From: Flavobacteriales bacterium
GTDB lineage: Bacteria; Bacteroidota; Bacteroidia; Flavobacteriales_F; PHOS-HE28
Length of the DNA: 64,000 nucleotides
Direction: 5' to 3'
NCBI GenBank assembly: GCA_016699575.1
Contig: CP064979.1
Span: 2,542,001-2,606,000 of the forward strand
Numbering within the stretch: position 1 is the stretch's first letter; each line of letters starts with the position of its first letter. Both the position numbers and the translations under genes were made by a program. This document shows positions 15,889 to 25,837 of this stretch, in pieces. The notes below the pieces were generated by a model. It was not told the DNA's origin. It saw only the letters and a list, made by a program, of their open reading frames with translations, and made no database searches.

Positions 15889-18800
15889 ATGGCCAACATT
15901 GTTACCCGCAACAAAATCCTCATCCCGACATTGCTCATCGGCACCGTGGTGGTGGTGAGCGGCTTCGATGCGCTGGAGCTGCCGAACGTGGGATCGGCAG
16001 TGCCCGCCACGCAGTTCGTGAACTTCGAGAGCGCGCATGTGCATCCTGTGGACATGACGCCCGATGGCACCAAGCTGCTGGCTGTGAACACCGCGAACAA
16101 CTCGCTCGAGGTGTTTTCCATCACCAACAATGCGCTGCTGAACACCGCCAGCATTCCCGTTGGCCTCGATCCCGTGACGGTGCGCGTGCGCAGCAACACG
16201 GAGGCGTGGGTGGTCGATCAGGTGAGCGATGAGATCAGTATTGTCGATCTGACCACGAACCGCGTGGTGCGTAGCCTGGCCACGGAGGATGAGCCTGCCG
16301 ACGTGGTGTTCGCGGGGTCGCCGCTGAAGGCCTACGTCTCCTGCGCCGGTCGCGAGAGCATCCAGATCTTCGATCTGGCCAACCTGGGCAACGCGCCTAC
16401 CGAGGTGCTGCTCACGGGCGAACAGCCCCGCGCTTTGGCCGTTAGCAACGATGGCAGCACCGTTTACTGCGCCTTCTTCGAGAGCGGCAACGCAACCACG
16501 GTGCTCAACGGCAACACCTTCTTCAACTTCCAGCACGGCCCCAATCGGTTCGGGGTTTGTTCCCCACAAGGTGGCTGCACGGTGATCCCGAACGATGTTG
16601 CCAACCCGGCAGGACCATACGGCGGTGCTGTGGACGTGGCTGCGGGCATCATCCCCAACGCAGGCACGGGCTTCAACCCGCCGCTGAACCCCAACAACCC
16701 GCCGACGCCGGAAAGCAAGAGCATCATCGTGCGCAAGAACGCCGCCGGGCAGTGGATGGACGACAACGGCGGCAACTGGACGAGCATGGTCAGCGGGTCC
16801 GCCGCAGGCAAAGCCCGCGTCACCGGTTGGGACATGCACGATCGTGATGTGGCCATGCTCAACACGAGCAGTAACGCCGTGACCTACCAGACCCGATTGG
16901 GCAACATCCTGATGGCCATGGCGGTGAACCCGACAACGGGACAGGTGCACGTGGTAGGCACCGATGCCACCAACGAGATCCGGTTCGAGCCGGTCCTCAA
17001 CGGCAAGTTCCTCCGCGTGAACATGAGCACGTTCTCACCCGGCGGATCGAACACCATCACGGACCTCAATCCGCACATCAACTACGCCAACGTGTCCTTG
17101 CCGCCGGCGCAACGTGTTCAAAGCGTGGGTGATCCGAGGGCCATTGTCTGGAAAGCCGACGGCTCGAAGGCGTACATCACCGGCATGGGCAGCAACAACC
17201 TGATCACCGTGAACGCAAGCGGCGCTCGCATCGGCACTACCATCAACGTAGGTGAAGGACCGACCGGTATCGTGCTGGATGCTGTACGCAACAAGGCATA
17301 CGTGCTCAACAAGTTCGAGGGCAGCATCAGCACCATCGATATGGGCACCGACAAGGAGGTGGCCCGCGCCAACTTCTTCGATCCCACACCCATGGTCATC
17401 AAAGCGGGCCGCAAGCACTTGTACAACACGCACCTGGGCAGCGGTAACGGTCACATCGCATGCGGCAGTTGCCACGTGGATGGCCGCTGGGACCGCTTGG
17501 GCTGGGACCTCGGCAATCCTGCTGGTGATGTGGAAACAGTGGACGGCAAGGTGGTTCACCCATTGAAAGGCGTTAAGACCACGCAGTTCCTCATCGACAT
17601 CATCGGTCGTGGACGCGGCAACCTGCATTGGCGCGGCGACAAGGACGGGTTCGCGGATTTCGCCGGTGCGTTCCAACACCTGCAAGGCCTCGATGCGCCC
17701 AAGCCGCTGGATGAGATGCAGGAGTTCTCGGACTTTCTCGCGGCCACATGGTACGTGCCCAATCCCTACCGCACCTACAAGCCGAGCGGTTCCGGATCGC
17801 AATCGAGCACCGCACGCCTGAACCCGAACCGGGTGCGCGGTATCGGCACCACCTTCCAAGCGATCCCACCTGCGGTGCCCTTGTTCGTCTCGGTCAATTT
17901 CAACTGCGCGCATTGCCACAATGCACAGACGGGCCGCGGTGAGCTGCCCGGTAACGGTAACGTGGCGGGCACCGGTACCGGCTCCTTGGTGGACTTCGAC
18001 CCCAACCGCAACATGGCAGCCGATCTGCGCAGCACCTATCGCAAGAACGGCTTCTTCTACAATTCCACCGAGAACAACGCTGGCTTCGGCATGATGAGCG
18101 AGGGCGTGATGGACACCTGGTTCAATGGGGCGGGCGTGGGCAATTACTTGGGCGACTACGAGCCCGAGCTGTTGTCATGGTCCGGTGGTATCGATGCGGC
18201 GAACTGCGCGGCATGCTTCAATACCACCAATTTCCCGCTGGCGCAAACGGCCGTGAACGATGCCATGCCGGGTGTGGGCTTACGGCAAACGTTCAATGGT
18301 GCCAGCATCGGCAGTGTCACGCAATTGAACGTGATGAAAGACCTTGTTGACAGTCGGCCGGCCGAGTACGGCATGATCGTGAAGGGCACGTACGGCGGAG
18401 AGTTCCGTGGCTTCTACTACCTGGGCAGCGACAACTACCAGAGCGACATTGCCGGACAGACCGTTACGCACACGCAGTTGCTCACCTCGGCCCAAGGGAG
18501 CGGTGGTGCATTGAGCTGGACGCTGGTGCAACCCACCACGAAGGTCCGCATGGGCATCGACCAGGACGCCGATGGCGTGCTCGACCACGACGACCAGATC
18601 GCTCAGGTGAATGCCCGCGCTTACCTCGAAGGTCCCTACGATGGCACGGCGATGAAGAGCGACCTGCGCACCAACAATGTGCTGCCGAGCACCGATCCGT
18701 TCGGTATGGCCACCACCGCTAGTCCGTTCGTTATGGACTACACCGGCTTGGCTGCGCCCGTTGATTGGGTGGTTGTGGAACTGCGCAACAGCGCAACGCC

Positions 18801-19305
18801 CAGCACCATTGTTGCCGCCAAGGCTGCGTTGGTGCAGCGCAGCGGCAACATCATGATGGCCACTGGCGAACAGACCATCACCTTCCCCGGTGTGCCTGCG
18901 GGCAACTACCATGTGTCGATACGCCACCGCAACCACTTCGGTGCAATGACCCAAACGCCATTCCTGCTCCGCGATCCCGGCACGATGCTCGACTTCACCG
19001 CGCCGTCTCTCCTCACGTGGGGCACCGATGCGCGCAAACCCGTAGGCGGCTCCATGGTGCTTTGGATGGGCGACGTGAACGGCGATGGCGTGCTCAAGTA
19101 CACCGGCAGTGCGAACGACCGCGATCCGATCCTGGTCGCCCTGGGCGGGTCGGTGCCCACGAACACCTTGCCTGGTTACATGGGCGAAGACGTGAACTTG
19201 GACGGCACGGTGAAGTACACCGGAACGGCCAATGACCGCGATCCCATCCTCATCAATGTGGGCGGTTCCGTGCCGACCAACACGAGGGTGGAGCAGGTTC
19301 CTTGA
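15889..19305 (+). CDS. YVTN beta-propeller / cytochrome c fusion with dockerin-like C-terminal module
   Basis: 1138 residues. After an N-terminal membrane/signal segment (NKILIPTLLIGTVVVVSG), residues about 40-480 are YVTN-type propeller blades (DLTTNRVVRSLATEDEPADV; GEGPTGIVLDAVRNKAYVLN). Two haem-binding CxxCH motifs follow: C525-GSC-H529 and C673-AHC-H677, arranged like the di-haem cytochrome c peroxidase/MauG-like proteins fused to propellers. From about residue 910 it carries the LEGPYDG module, ending in two dockerin-like repeats with good DxNxDG loops (GDVNGDGVLKYTG and EDVNLDGTVKYTG) and the terminal EQVP. That module also ends the protein at 1-3741. Likely an exported redox protein acting in the periplasm or on the surface; partner unknown. 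A hairpin terminator follows. Confidence 0.88.
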   Translation: MANIVTRNKILIPTLLIGTVVVVSGFDALELPNVGSAVPATQFVNFESAHVHPVDMTPDGTKLLAVNTANNSLEVFSITNNALLNTASIPVGLDPVTVRVRSNTEAWVVDQVSDEISIVDLTTNRVVRSLATEDEPADVVFAGSPLKAYVSCAGRESIQIFDLANLGNAPTEVLLTGEQPRALAVSNDGSTVYCAFFESGNATTVLNGNTFFNFQHGPNRFGVCSPQGGCTVIPNDVANPAGPYGGAVDVAAGIIPNAGTGFNPPLNPNNPPTPESKSIIVRKNAAGQWMDDNGGNWTSMVSGSAAGKARVTGWDMHDRDVAMLNTSSNAVTYQTRLGNILMAMAVNPTTGQVHVVGTDATNEIRFEPVLNGKFLRVNMSTFSPGGSNTITDLNPHINYANVSLPPAQRVQSVGDPRAIVWKADGSKAYITGMGSNNLITVNASGARIGTTINVGEGPTGIVLDAVRNKAYVLNKFEGSISTIDMGTDKEVARANFFDPTPMVIKAGRKHLYNTHLGSGNGHIACGSCHVDGRWDRLGWDLGNPAGDVETVDGKVVHPLKGVKTTQFLIDIIGRGRGNLHWRGDKDGFADFAGAFQHLQGLDAPKPLDEMQEFSDFLAATWYVPNPYRTYKPSGSGSQSSTARLNPNRVRGIGTTFQAIPPAVPLFVSVNFNCAHCHNAQTGRGELPGNGNVAGTGTGSLVDFDPNRNMAADLRSTYRKNGFFYNSTENNAGFGMMSEGVMDTWFNGAGVGNYLGDYEPELLSWSGGIDAANCAACFNTTNFPLAQTAVNDAMPGVGLRQTFNGASIGSVTQLNVMKDLVDSRPAEYGMIVKGTYGGEFRGFYYLGSDNYQSDIAGQTVTHTQLLTSAQGSGGALSWTLVQPTTKVRMGIDQDADGVLDHDDQIAQVNARAYLEGPYDGTAMKSDLRTNNVLPSTDPFGMATTASPFVMDYTGLAAPVDWVVVELRNSATPSTIVAAKAALVQRSGNIMMATGEQTITFPGVPAGNYHVSIRHRNHFGAMTQTPFLLRDPGTMLDFTAPSLLTWGTDARKPVGGSMVLWMGDVNGDGVLKYTGSANDRDPILVALGGSVPTNTLPGYMGEDVNLDGTVKYTGTANDRDPILINVGGSVPTNTRVEQVP

Positions 19306-19330
19306 CCGGTCCTCCTTTTCTATTGTTCGA

Positions 19331-19364
19331 GTGCCCCGGCCCACAAGCCGGGGTACTTGTTTTT
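19331..19364 (+). terminator. Rho-independent terminator
   Basis: GC-rich hairpin (19331-19340 with 19347-19356, one mismatch) followed by TTGTTTTT, 25 nt after the cytochrome-propeller stop codon. Confidence 0.85.
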
Positions 19365-19492
19365 CACGACCCGGCGTGTGATGCACACCGGCGTGTGGAT
19401 GAACGTTGGTGCCTGTGACGGATGCCGCGTGTTGTTGCGGTTCCTTCGCGATCGGAACACAGCCGTTGCCGTGTTCCCGTTATTGACCGCTC

Positions 19493-22400
19493 ATGAGGAT
19501 CATCCTTTCCGCCGCGCTTCTTCTTCTGCTCGGCCCCTTTGGTGCAAGCGCTTCAAGCCCCGGCCATGTCCGCAGCGCAGCGCCCAATGCACTTCTCAAC
19601 GCAGCGCCTGATGCTGTCGACGACGCCTTCACCATGAACGAGGACGGCGGGCTCAGCGACGACGTGGCGGGCAACGATACCGATGTTGACGATGTGCCCA
19701 CGGACCTGTTGTGGACGTTGAGCAATGGCGGCACGGCTGTGCTGCACGGACAGCTCTTCTTCAATCCCAACGGCAGCTTCACCTATGTGCCGGACGCCGA
19801 CTACAACGGCACGGTGGCTTTCGAGTACCGGCTCTGCGATGATGAGGCGGCCTGCGACCTGGCCATTGTGACCATCACCGTGGAACCGGTGAACGATGCG
19901 CCCAACGCTGCGGATGACAACGCGACCACCAGCGAGGAGCAGCCCGTCCAGATCGCCGTGACCGCGAACGACTCGGACGATGACGGCAATATCGCGAGCG
20001 GCACCGAGACCATCGTGTTCCAGCCCAACTTCGGGACGGTGAGCATTGGTTTGGGCGGCATCATCACTTACACGCCGAACGTCAACTACTCTGGTCCCGA
20101 CCAGTTCACATATCAGGTTTGCGACGACGGTACCCCGTTGCCGGCGGTGTGCGACATCGCGGTGGTGAACATCACCGTGCTTCCCGTGAACGATGGCCCG
20201 CAGGCCACCGGCGAAGCCTACTTCACCACTGAGGACGGAGCTGATATCAATGGCGATGTTTCATTGAACGAGTTCGACCTGGACGATCCGTTGAGCGCAT
20301 TGGCGTGGGCCATCATCGACAGTGGCTCGGCGGGCCAGAACGGAATGCTCACCTTCAACAGCGACGGTACGTTCACCTACGAGCCGAACGCCAACGCGAA
20401 CGGCATCGTGTCGTTCCGCTATGAAGTCTGCGACCCGGGCGGGCTCTGCGCGGACAACTTGGTGCTCATCTTCATTACCGCCGTGAATGATGCACCTGTT
20501 GCGACCGACGACAACGAGTCCACCCTGCCGAACTCCATTCTCATCGCGAACGTGATCGCGAACGACAATGATGCGAACGATGCGGCCGGTGGGCTCGACC
20601 CGGGCAGCCTCACCATCCTGGCACCGGCCGCCAATGGGAGCGCAACGGCCAATGCGAACGGCACCATCACCTACACACCCGGCAACGGTTTTGCCGGCAG
20701 CGACAGCGTTGAGTACGTCATCTGTGATCTTGGGGACGCGCCGCCCACGTTGTGCGACACGGCCTGGCTCTTCATCGATGTGAACACCGATCAGCCTGTT
20801 GCAGTGGACGACTTCTTCTCCATCGACGAGGACGTGGTCAGCGTGCTGGACATCCTCGACAACGACAGTACGGTGAACGGGGCCCTCGATCCGCTGACGG
20901 TAACGTTGATGAGCCCGGCAAGCTTGGGGTCGGTCGCGGTGAACGGTGATGGTAGTCTCACGTACACGGCCGATGCGAACGTGAGCGGGGTGGACGACTT
21001 CAACTATCAGGTTTGCAACACCGGTGGTTTCTGCGCCACCGGTACCGTCACGGTCACCATCCAGCCGGTGAACGACCTGCCTGTGGCCGATGGCGATGAC
21101 GCCACCACGCAGGAAGATGCGGCCGTCACCGTGGCTGTTCTGACGAACGACAGCGAGCCGTTCGACCAATTGGGGGACATTGATGCGACCTCCGTGACCA
21201 TCAGCGCTGGTCCAACGAACGGTGGTGCGGTCGTGAACGGCGATGGGAGCATCACCTACACGCCGAACCCGGATTTCAACGGTTCCGACACGCTCATCTA
21301 TTCCGTCTGCGACAACGGCTTCCCGCTGCCTGCGGCGTGCGACACGGCCTTGCTGGTGATCAATGTGCAACCCGTGAACGACCCGCCGGTCATCAATGGT
21401 GACACGCTCTTCTTCTCCGCGGTCGAGGACTTCGCCGTGGAGCTCTGCGTGAACGCCGCCGATGTGGACGGGGACAACATCGACATCGTCAATATCCCGA
21501 GCGGCCCGCTGAACGGCACCGCAACGGGAATGGCGGACGGCGACACGTGCTTCTTCTACACGCCTGACCCGGACTTCAACGGTACGGATACCGTGGTGGT
21601 GAACGTGTGCGATGGCAACGGCGCGTGCGATCAGGCGTTGGCCATCATCACCGTTGCGGCGGTGAACGATGCGCCCGTTGTTGTGGACGGCTTGGGGCTT
21701 CCGGTCAACAGCATCAGCATTACCACGGACGAGGAAACGCCCATTACCACCTGCTTCGACGTGCTGGACGTGGACGGTGATGCCGTACAGGTGAGCGACT
21801 TCGTGAACGGCCCGCTGAACGGTTTCGTGAACGGCTTTGCCGATGGCGACACGTGCTTCACCTACACGCCGAGCGCGGACTACAACGGGTCGGATGCAGT
21901 GGACATCATCGTGTGCGACAGCAACGGTGCATGCGATACGGTGACCGTGAACATCCAAGTGCTCCCGGTGAACGATGCGCCCATTATTGACGATGGGAAC
22001 GGCAACGACATGGACACGCTGGCAGTGACGACGATGGAAGACACGCCCATCACGCTCTGCATCCCCGCCACGGATGCGGACGGCGATCCGCTGGACATCA
22101 CGAGCTACGTGAACGGTCCGGCGAACGGCGGTGTCTTCAATATCCTGGACGGCAACACCTGCTTCACCTATGCGCCGAACACCGACTTCAGCGGGCAGGA
22201 CACGGTGAGCCTGGTGGTGGACGATAGTAACGGAGGCACGGACACCTTGGTGGTCATCGTAACGGTGAGCCCCGTGAACGACCCACCGATCATCACCGAC
22301 GAGTTCTTCACGCCGATCGACACCCTCGCCGTCACTACCGACGAGGAACTGGCGGTAACGGTCTGCCTCACCGCCATCGATGTGGACGGCGACACGTTGC

Positions 22401-24883
22401 AGGTGGCGTCCGTGCTCAATGGACCGTTCAACGGTGCGATCAGTGGGCTCGCCGATGGCGACACCTGTTTCACTTATACGCCCGGCTTCAACTGGAACGG
22501 TACCGATAGCGTGGATGTGCTGGTTTGCGACAACAGCGGAGGATGCGATACGCTCGCGGTCACCATCATCGTATTGCCGGTGAACGACCCGCCGATCATC
22601 ACCGACGGTGGCCCGCCTGCGGATACGATCCTCGTGAACATCCAACCGGATACGCCGACGGAGATCTGCCTTGAGGCCATCGATCTCGACGGTGACAGTC
22701 TCGATGTGGTGAGCATCATCAATGGGCCGGACAGCGGATCGGTGAGCGGCGTGCTCGATGGCGACACCTGTTTCACCTACACGCCGAACAACGGGTTCAT
22801 CGGCAGCGACACGCTGACCGCCGTGGTGGGTGATGGCAACGGTGGTACGGATACCGTGGTCGTCATCATCGGTGTGTACCCGAACTCCCCACCCGTGGCC
22901 GCACCCGATACGATCTACGTTACTGTAGCTGAGGATGGGTCCGTGGAGCCTTGTCCGCAAGCCACTGATGCCGATGGAGATCCGTTGCAAGTGACCGGTG
23001 AATTGGACCTGCCCGCCTGGGGCAGCGTCAGCGGGTTCAACGACGGCGACACGTGCTTCTTCTATTTCCCCACGCCCGACTACAGCGGTGGCGACACGCT
23101 CTCGGTCCTTGTTTGCGACCCGTTGAACGCATGCGACACCGTGGTGGTGATCATTGATGTGACGCCTGTGAACGACCTGCCGGTGATCGTGGATGGCGGC
23201 GGTGCCGCAATTGATACGCTGCTTGTTTCCACCAATGAGGACGAGCCGCTGACCTTGTGCCTGGACGCTATCGACCTCGATGGCGACGCGCTGGACGTGG
23301 TGAACGCGATCAATGGACCCGGTAACGGGACCATTTCTGGTCTGTCCGATGGCGACACGTGCTTCACCTATGTGCCGGCTGCCAACTACAACGGAAGCGA
23401 TGCCGTGGACATCGTGCTGTGCGATGGGAATGGTGGATGCGACACGGTTACCGTGATCATTGGTGTGGCCCCGGTGAATGATGCACCCGTGATCGCGCAG
23501 GACACCCTCAATGTGACCACCGTTCAGGACCAACCGCTCATCATTTGCCTGGATGCGACGGATGTTGAAGGCGACACCCTGGATGCGGTGAGCGTGATCA
23601 ACGGTCCTGACAGTGGCCAAGTGACCGGCGTGCTCGATGGCGATACGTGCTTCACCTACACCCCGAACAGCGGCTTCGTTGGTGGTGACACGCTGACCGC
23701 AGTGGTGTGCGATGGTCAGGGCGCGTGCGACACCGTGGTGGTGATCATCGTCGTGACGGAGATCTTCACCAACCAGCCACCCGTGGCCGTGGACGATGTG
23801 GCCGCCACCACACAGGGCGGACAGGTCATCATCGACGTGCTGGACAACGACAGCGACCCTGACGGGGATCCGATCTCGGTGGTTGTGGCGATCGCGGGCA
23901 ACGGCACCGTGACGCTCAACGGCGATGGCACCATCACCTACATCCCGAACAGTGGTTTCTGTGGAACCGACACCATCACGTACACCATAACGGACGGTTT
24001 CGGAGGCATCGACCAAGCGATCGTGGTGGTGGACGTTGCCTGCCCCAACCAACCGCCCATTGCTGTGGACGATTCGGCCAGCACGACCGTGGATACGCCC
24101 GTTGTGATCGATGTGCTGGACAATGACAGTGATCCTGATGGTGATACGATCGGGGTCACCAACGGCGGAGCCGGGAACGGCACCATCGTCATCAATGGGG
24201 ACGGCACGATCACCTACACCCCTGACAGCGGCTTCTGCGGCACTGATACGATCAGCTACACCATCAGCGATGGCCAGGAGTTCGACGTTGCGATCGTCGT
24301 GGTGGATGTGCCGTGCCCGAACCAACCGCCCATCGCCGTGGACGACAACGTGTCCATTGATGCTGGCGACGCGGTGATCATCGACGTGACAGGGAACGAC
24401 AGCGACCCGGACGGGGACCCCATCAACGTGACTTCCGCCAGCGCGGCCAACGGAACGGTAGCGATCAACGGCGACGGCAACATCAGCTATGCGCCGAACG
24501 ATGGGTTCTGCGGAACGGACACCATACTGTACATCCTGTGCGACACCGGGCCGCTGTGCGATTCAGCGCTGGTGTTCGTGGAAGTCGCATGTCCTGATGA
24601 TGCGCTGGTGATCCCGCAAGGCTTCAGTCCCAACGGTGACAACATCGGCGATACATGGGTGATCCAGAACCTTGACCTGTACCCGGAAGCCTCGGTCATC
24701 ATCTTCAACCGTTGGGGCAATGAGGTCTTCAAGGCCGATCCCTACCTCAACGATTGGAACGGCGTGAGCAACCACGCGCTCACCGTCGGCGACGTACTGC
24801 CGTCGGGCACCTACTTCTACCTGCTCGACCTCGGTGCCGATGGTGAGCCAGTGCGCAGCGGATACATCTACCTGAACAAGTGA
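19493..24883 (+). CDS. SprB-like giant tandem-repeat adhesin with type B (gliding-motility) C-terminus
   Basis: 1796 residues: signal peptide MRIILSAALLLLLGPFGASA, then about 17 tandem cadherin/Ig-like modules of 80-100 residues, each closing with a PVNDxP-type linker (often VTVLPVNDAPII) and containing DGDTCFTYTP or NGDGTITYTP strands. The modules fall into two families: a VLDNDSDPDGD type at both ends and a DGDTCFTYTP type in the middle. Residues about 1700-1796 (VIPQGFSPNGDNIGDTWVIQ, IFNRWGNEVF, SGTYFYLLDL) are a type B T9SS C-terminal domain like that of SprB. PorP/SprF and OmpA genes follow at once; type B cargo normally needs a cognate SprF-like partner for secretion and attachment. Inferred role: surface adhesin, possibly for gliding or attachment. 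Acidic Asp-rich modules suggest calcium binding. Confidence 0.92.
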   Translation: MRIILSAALLLLLGPFGASASSPGHVRSAAPNALLNAAPDAVDDAFTMNEDGGLSDDVAGNDTDVDDVPTDLLWTLSNGGTAVLHGQLFFNPNGSFTYVPDADYNGTVAFEYRLCDDEAACDLAIVTITVEPVNDAPNAADDNATTSEEQPVQIAVTANDSDDDGNIASGTETIVFQPNFGTVSIGLGGIITYTPNVNYSGPDQFTYQVCDDGTPLPAVCDIAVVNITVLPVNDGPQATGEAYFTTEDGADINGDVSLNEFDLDDPLSALAWAIIDSGSAGQNGMLTFNSDGTFTYEPNANANGIVSFRYEVCDPGGLCADNLVLIFITAVNDAPVATDDNESTLPNSILIANVIANDNDANDAAGGLDPGSLTILAPAANGSATANANGTITYTPGNGFAGSDSVEYVICDLGDAPPTLCDTAWLFIDVNTDQPVAVDDFFSIDEDVVSVLDILDNDSTVNGALDPLTVTLMSPASLGSVAVNGDGSLTYTADANVSGVDDFNYQVCNTGGFCATGTVTVTIQPVNDLPVADGDDATTQEDAAVTVAVLTNDSEPFDQLGDIDATSVTISAGPTNGGAVVNGDGSITYTPNPDFNGSDTLIYSVCDNGFPLPAACDTALLVINVQPVNDPPVINGDTLFFSAVEDFAVELCVNAADVDGDNIDIVNIPSGPLNGTATGMADGDTCFFYTPDPDFNGTDTVVVNVCDGNGACDQALAIITVAAVNDAPVVVDGLGLPVNSISITTDEETPITTCFDVLDVDGDAVQVSDFVNGPLNGFVNGFADGDTCFTYTPSADYNGSDAVDIIVCDSNGACDTVTVNIQVLPVNDAPIIDDGNGNDMDTLAVTTMEDTPITLCIPATDADGDPLDITSYVNGPANGGVFNILDGNTCFTYAPNTDFSGQDTVSLVVDDSNGGTDTLVVIVTVSPVNDPPIITDEFFTPIDTLAVTTDEELAVTVCLTAIDVDGDTLQVASVLNGPFNGAISGLADGDTCFTYTPGFNWNGTDSVDVLVCDNSGGCDTLAVTIIVLPVNDPPIITDGGPPADTILVNIQPDTPTEICLEAIDLDGDSLDVVSIINGPDSGSVSGVLDGDTCFTYTPNNGFIGSDTLTAVVGDGNGGTDTVVVIIGVYPNSPPVAAPDTIYVTVAEDGSVEPCPQATDADGDPLQVTGELDLPAWGSVSGFNDGDTCFFYFPTPDYSGGDTLSVLVCDPLNACDTVVVIIDVTPVNDLPVIVDGGGAAIDTLLVSTNEDEPLTLCLDAIDLDGDALDVVNAINGPGNGTISGLSDGDTCFTYVPAANYNGSDAVDIVLCDGNGGCDTVTVIIGVAPVNDAPVIAQDTLNVTTVQDQPLIICLDATDVEGDTLDAVSVINGPDSGQVTGVLDGDTCFTYTPNSGFVGGDTLTAVVCDGQGACDTVVVIIVVTEIFTNQPPVAVDDVAATTQGGQVIIDVLDNDSDPDGDPISVVVAIAGNGTVTLNGDGTITYIPNSGFCGTDTITYTITDGFGGIDQAIVVVDVACPNQPPIAVDDSASTTVDTPVVIDVLDNDSDPDGDTIGVTNGGAGNGTIVINGDGTITYTPDSGFCGTDTISYTISDGQEFDVAIVVVDVPCPNQPPIAVDDNVSIDAGDAVIIDVTGNDSDPDGDPINVTSASAANGTVAINGDGNISYAPNDGFCGTDTILYILCDTGPLCDSALVFVEVACPDDALVIPQGFSPNGDNIGDTWVIQNLDLYPEASVIIFNRWGNEVFKADPYLNDWNGVSNHALTVGDVLPSGTYFYLLDLGADGEPVRSGYIYLNK

Positions 24884-24900
24884 GCAACGGACCAAGAGCC

Positions 24901-25833
24901 ATGAAAGCGACCAACAACGCACTTGCGATCCTGCTGTTGCTCTGCGGCCTGCAGGCGTCGGCGCAGCAGGATCCCATGTACACCATGTACATGTGGAACA
25001 CGCTCAGCGTGAACCCCGGCTACGCCGGTAGCAGCGACCTGCTCACCATCACCGGTCTTGCGCGCCAGCAATGGGCGGGCATCGATGGCGCGCCGAAGAC
25101 ACAGACGCTCACCCTGCATTCGCCCCTTCGTAACAATGCGCTCGGTGTGGGTTTCAGCGCGGTGCACGACGAAGTGGGGCCCATCAACAACACCTTGCTG
25201 TACGCCGACTTCGCATACCGCATCCGCATCACGGAAGGTGCGCGCCTCGCGTTCGGTCTCAAGGCCGGCGTGGACCTCTTCAGCGCCGACATCGCAAACC
25301 TGAACGGCGTGGATGCCAACGATCCCAACTTCCAGCAGAACATCAGCGGCAGCGCAAAGCCCAACTTCGGTTTCGGGGTGTATTACTGGAGCGCAAAGGG
25401 CTACCTCGGTCTCAGTGCACCCAAGCTCATGCAGCATGATCTCCTCGGTGTAGAGAACAACAACGTCACTGTGAACGCGATCACGCAGAAGCGGCACTAC
25501 TTCATCACCGGTGGTTACGTGTTCTCATTGTCGCCCGCGGTAAAATTCCGGCCGAGCTTCCTGGTGAAGGCCGTTGATGGCGCTCCGCTCAGCATCGACC
25601 TCACGGCCAACTTCCTGCTCGCCGAACGGCTGTGGCTGGGGGCGGCCTACCGCAACGGCGACAGCATGAGCGGTATCGTGGCCTACAACATCACGCAGCA
25701 GTTGCGTGCGGGCTACGCCTACGACTTCACGCTCACCGAACTGCGCACCCAGGCCAACGGCACGCACGAGCTGATGCTGCAGTACGACCTGCGCTTCAAC
25801 AAGGAGAAGACCCTCTCGCCCCGTTACTTCTGA
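24901..25833 (+). CDS. PorP/SprF family type IX secretion membrane protein
   Basis: 310 residues from ATG 24901, with signal peptide MKATNNALAILLLLCGLQASA followed by QQDPMYTMYMWNTLSVNPGYAGS, the hallmark start of PorP/SprF proteins. The rest is a predicted outer-membrane beta-barrel (GVGFSAVHDEVGPINNT, LAFGLKAGVDLFSADI, LRAGYAYDF). The start is set by the signal peptide; an upstream GTG at 24880 overlaps the adhesin stop and is less likely. The gene lies 17 bp after the SprB-like adhesin and 4 bp before the OmpA-family gene. In Flavobacterium johnsoniae the SprF protein is required to secrete and anchor its neighbouring type B cargo, and the same role is inferred here. Confidence 0.93.
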   Translation: MKATNNALAILLLLCGLQASAQQDPMYTMYMWNTLSVNPGYAGSSDLLTITGLARQQWAGIDGAPKTQTLTLHSPLRNNALGVGFSAVHDEVGPINNTLLYADFAYRIRITEGARLAFGLKAGVDLFSADIANLNGVDANDPNFQQNISGSAKPNFGFGVYYWSAKGYLGLSAPKLMQHDLLGVENNNVTVNAITQKRHYFITGGYVFSLSPAVKFRPSFLVKAVDGAPLSIDLTANFLLAERLWLGAAYRNGDSMSGIVAYNITQQLRAGYAYDFTLTELRTQANGTHELMLQYDLRFNKEKTLSPRYF

Positions 25834-25837
25834 TCCC

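Noticed and set aside
20261..24325. Very long open frame on the minus strand opposite the adhesin
   Set aside because: It mirrors the repeat structure of the plus-strand adhesin; the plus frame has a signal peptide, known domains and a sorting domain. The minus frame is a by-product of GC-rich repetitive codons.
19493..24883. Tandem repeats considered as a CRISPR array
   Set aside because: The period is about 250-300 bp, repeats are diverged, and the frame is coding throughout.
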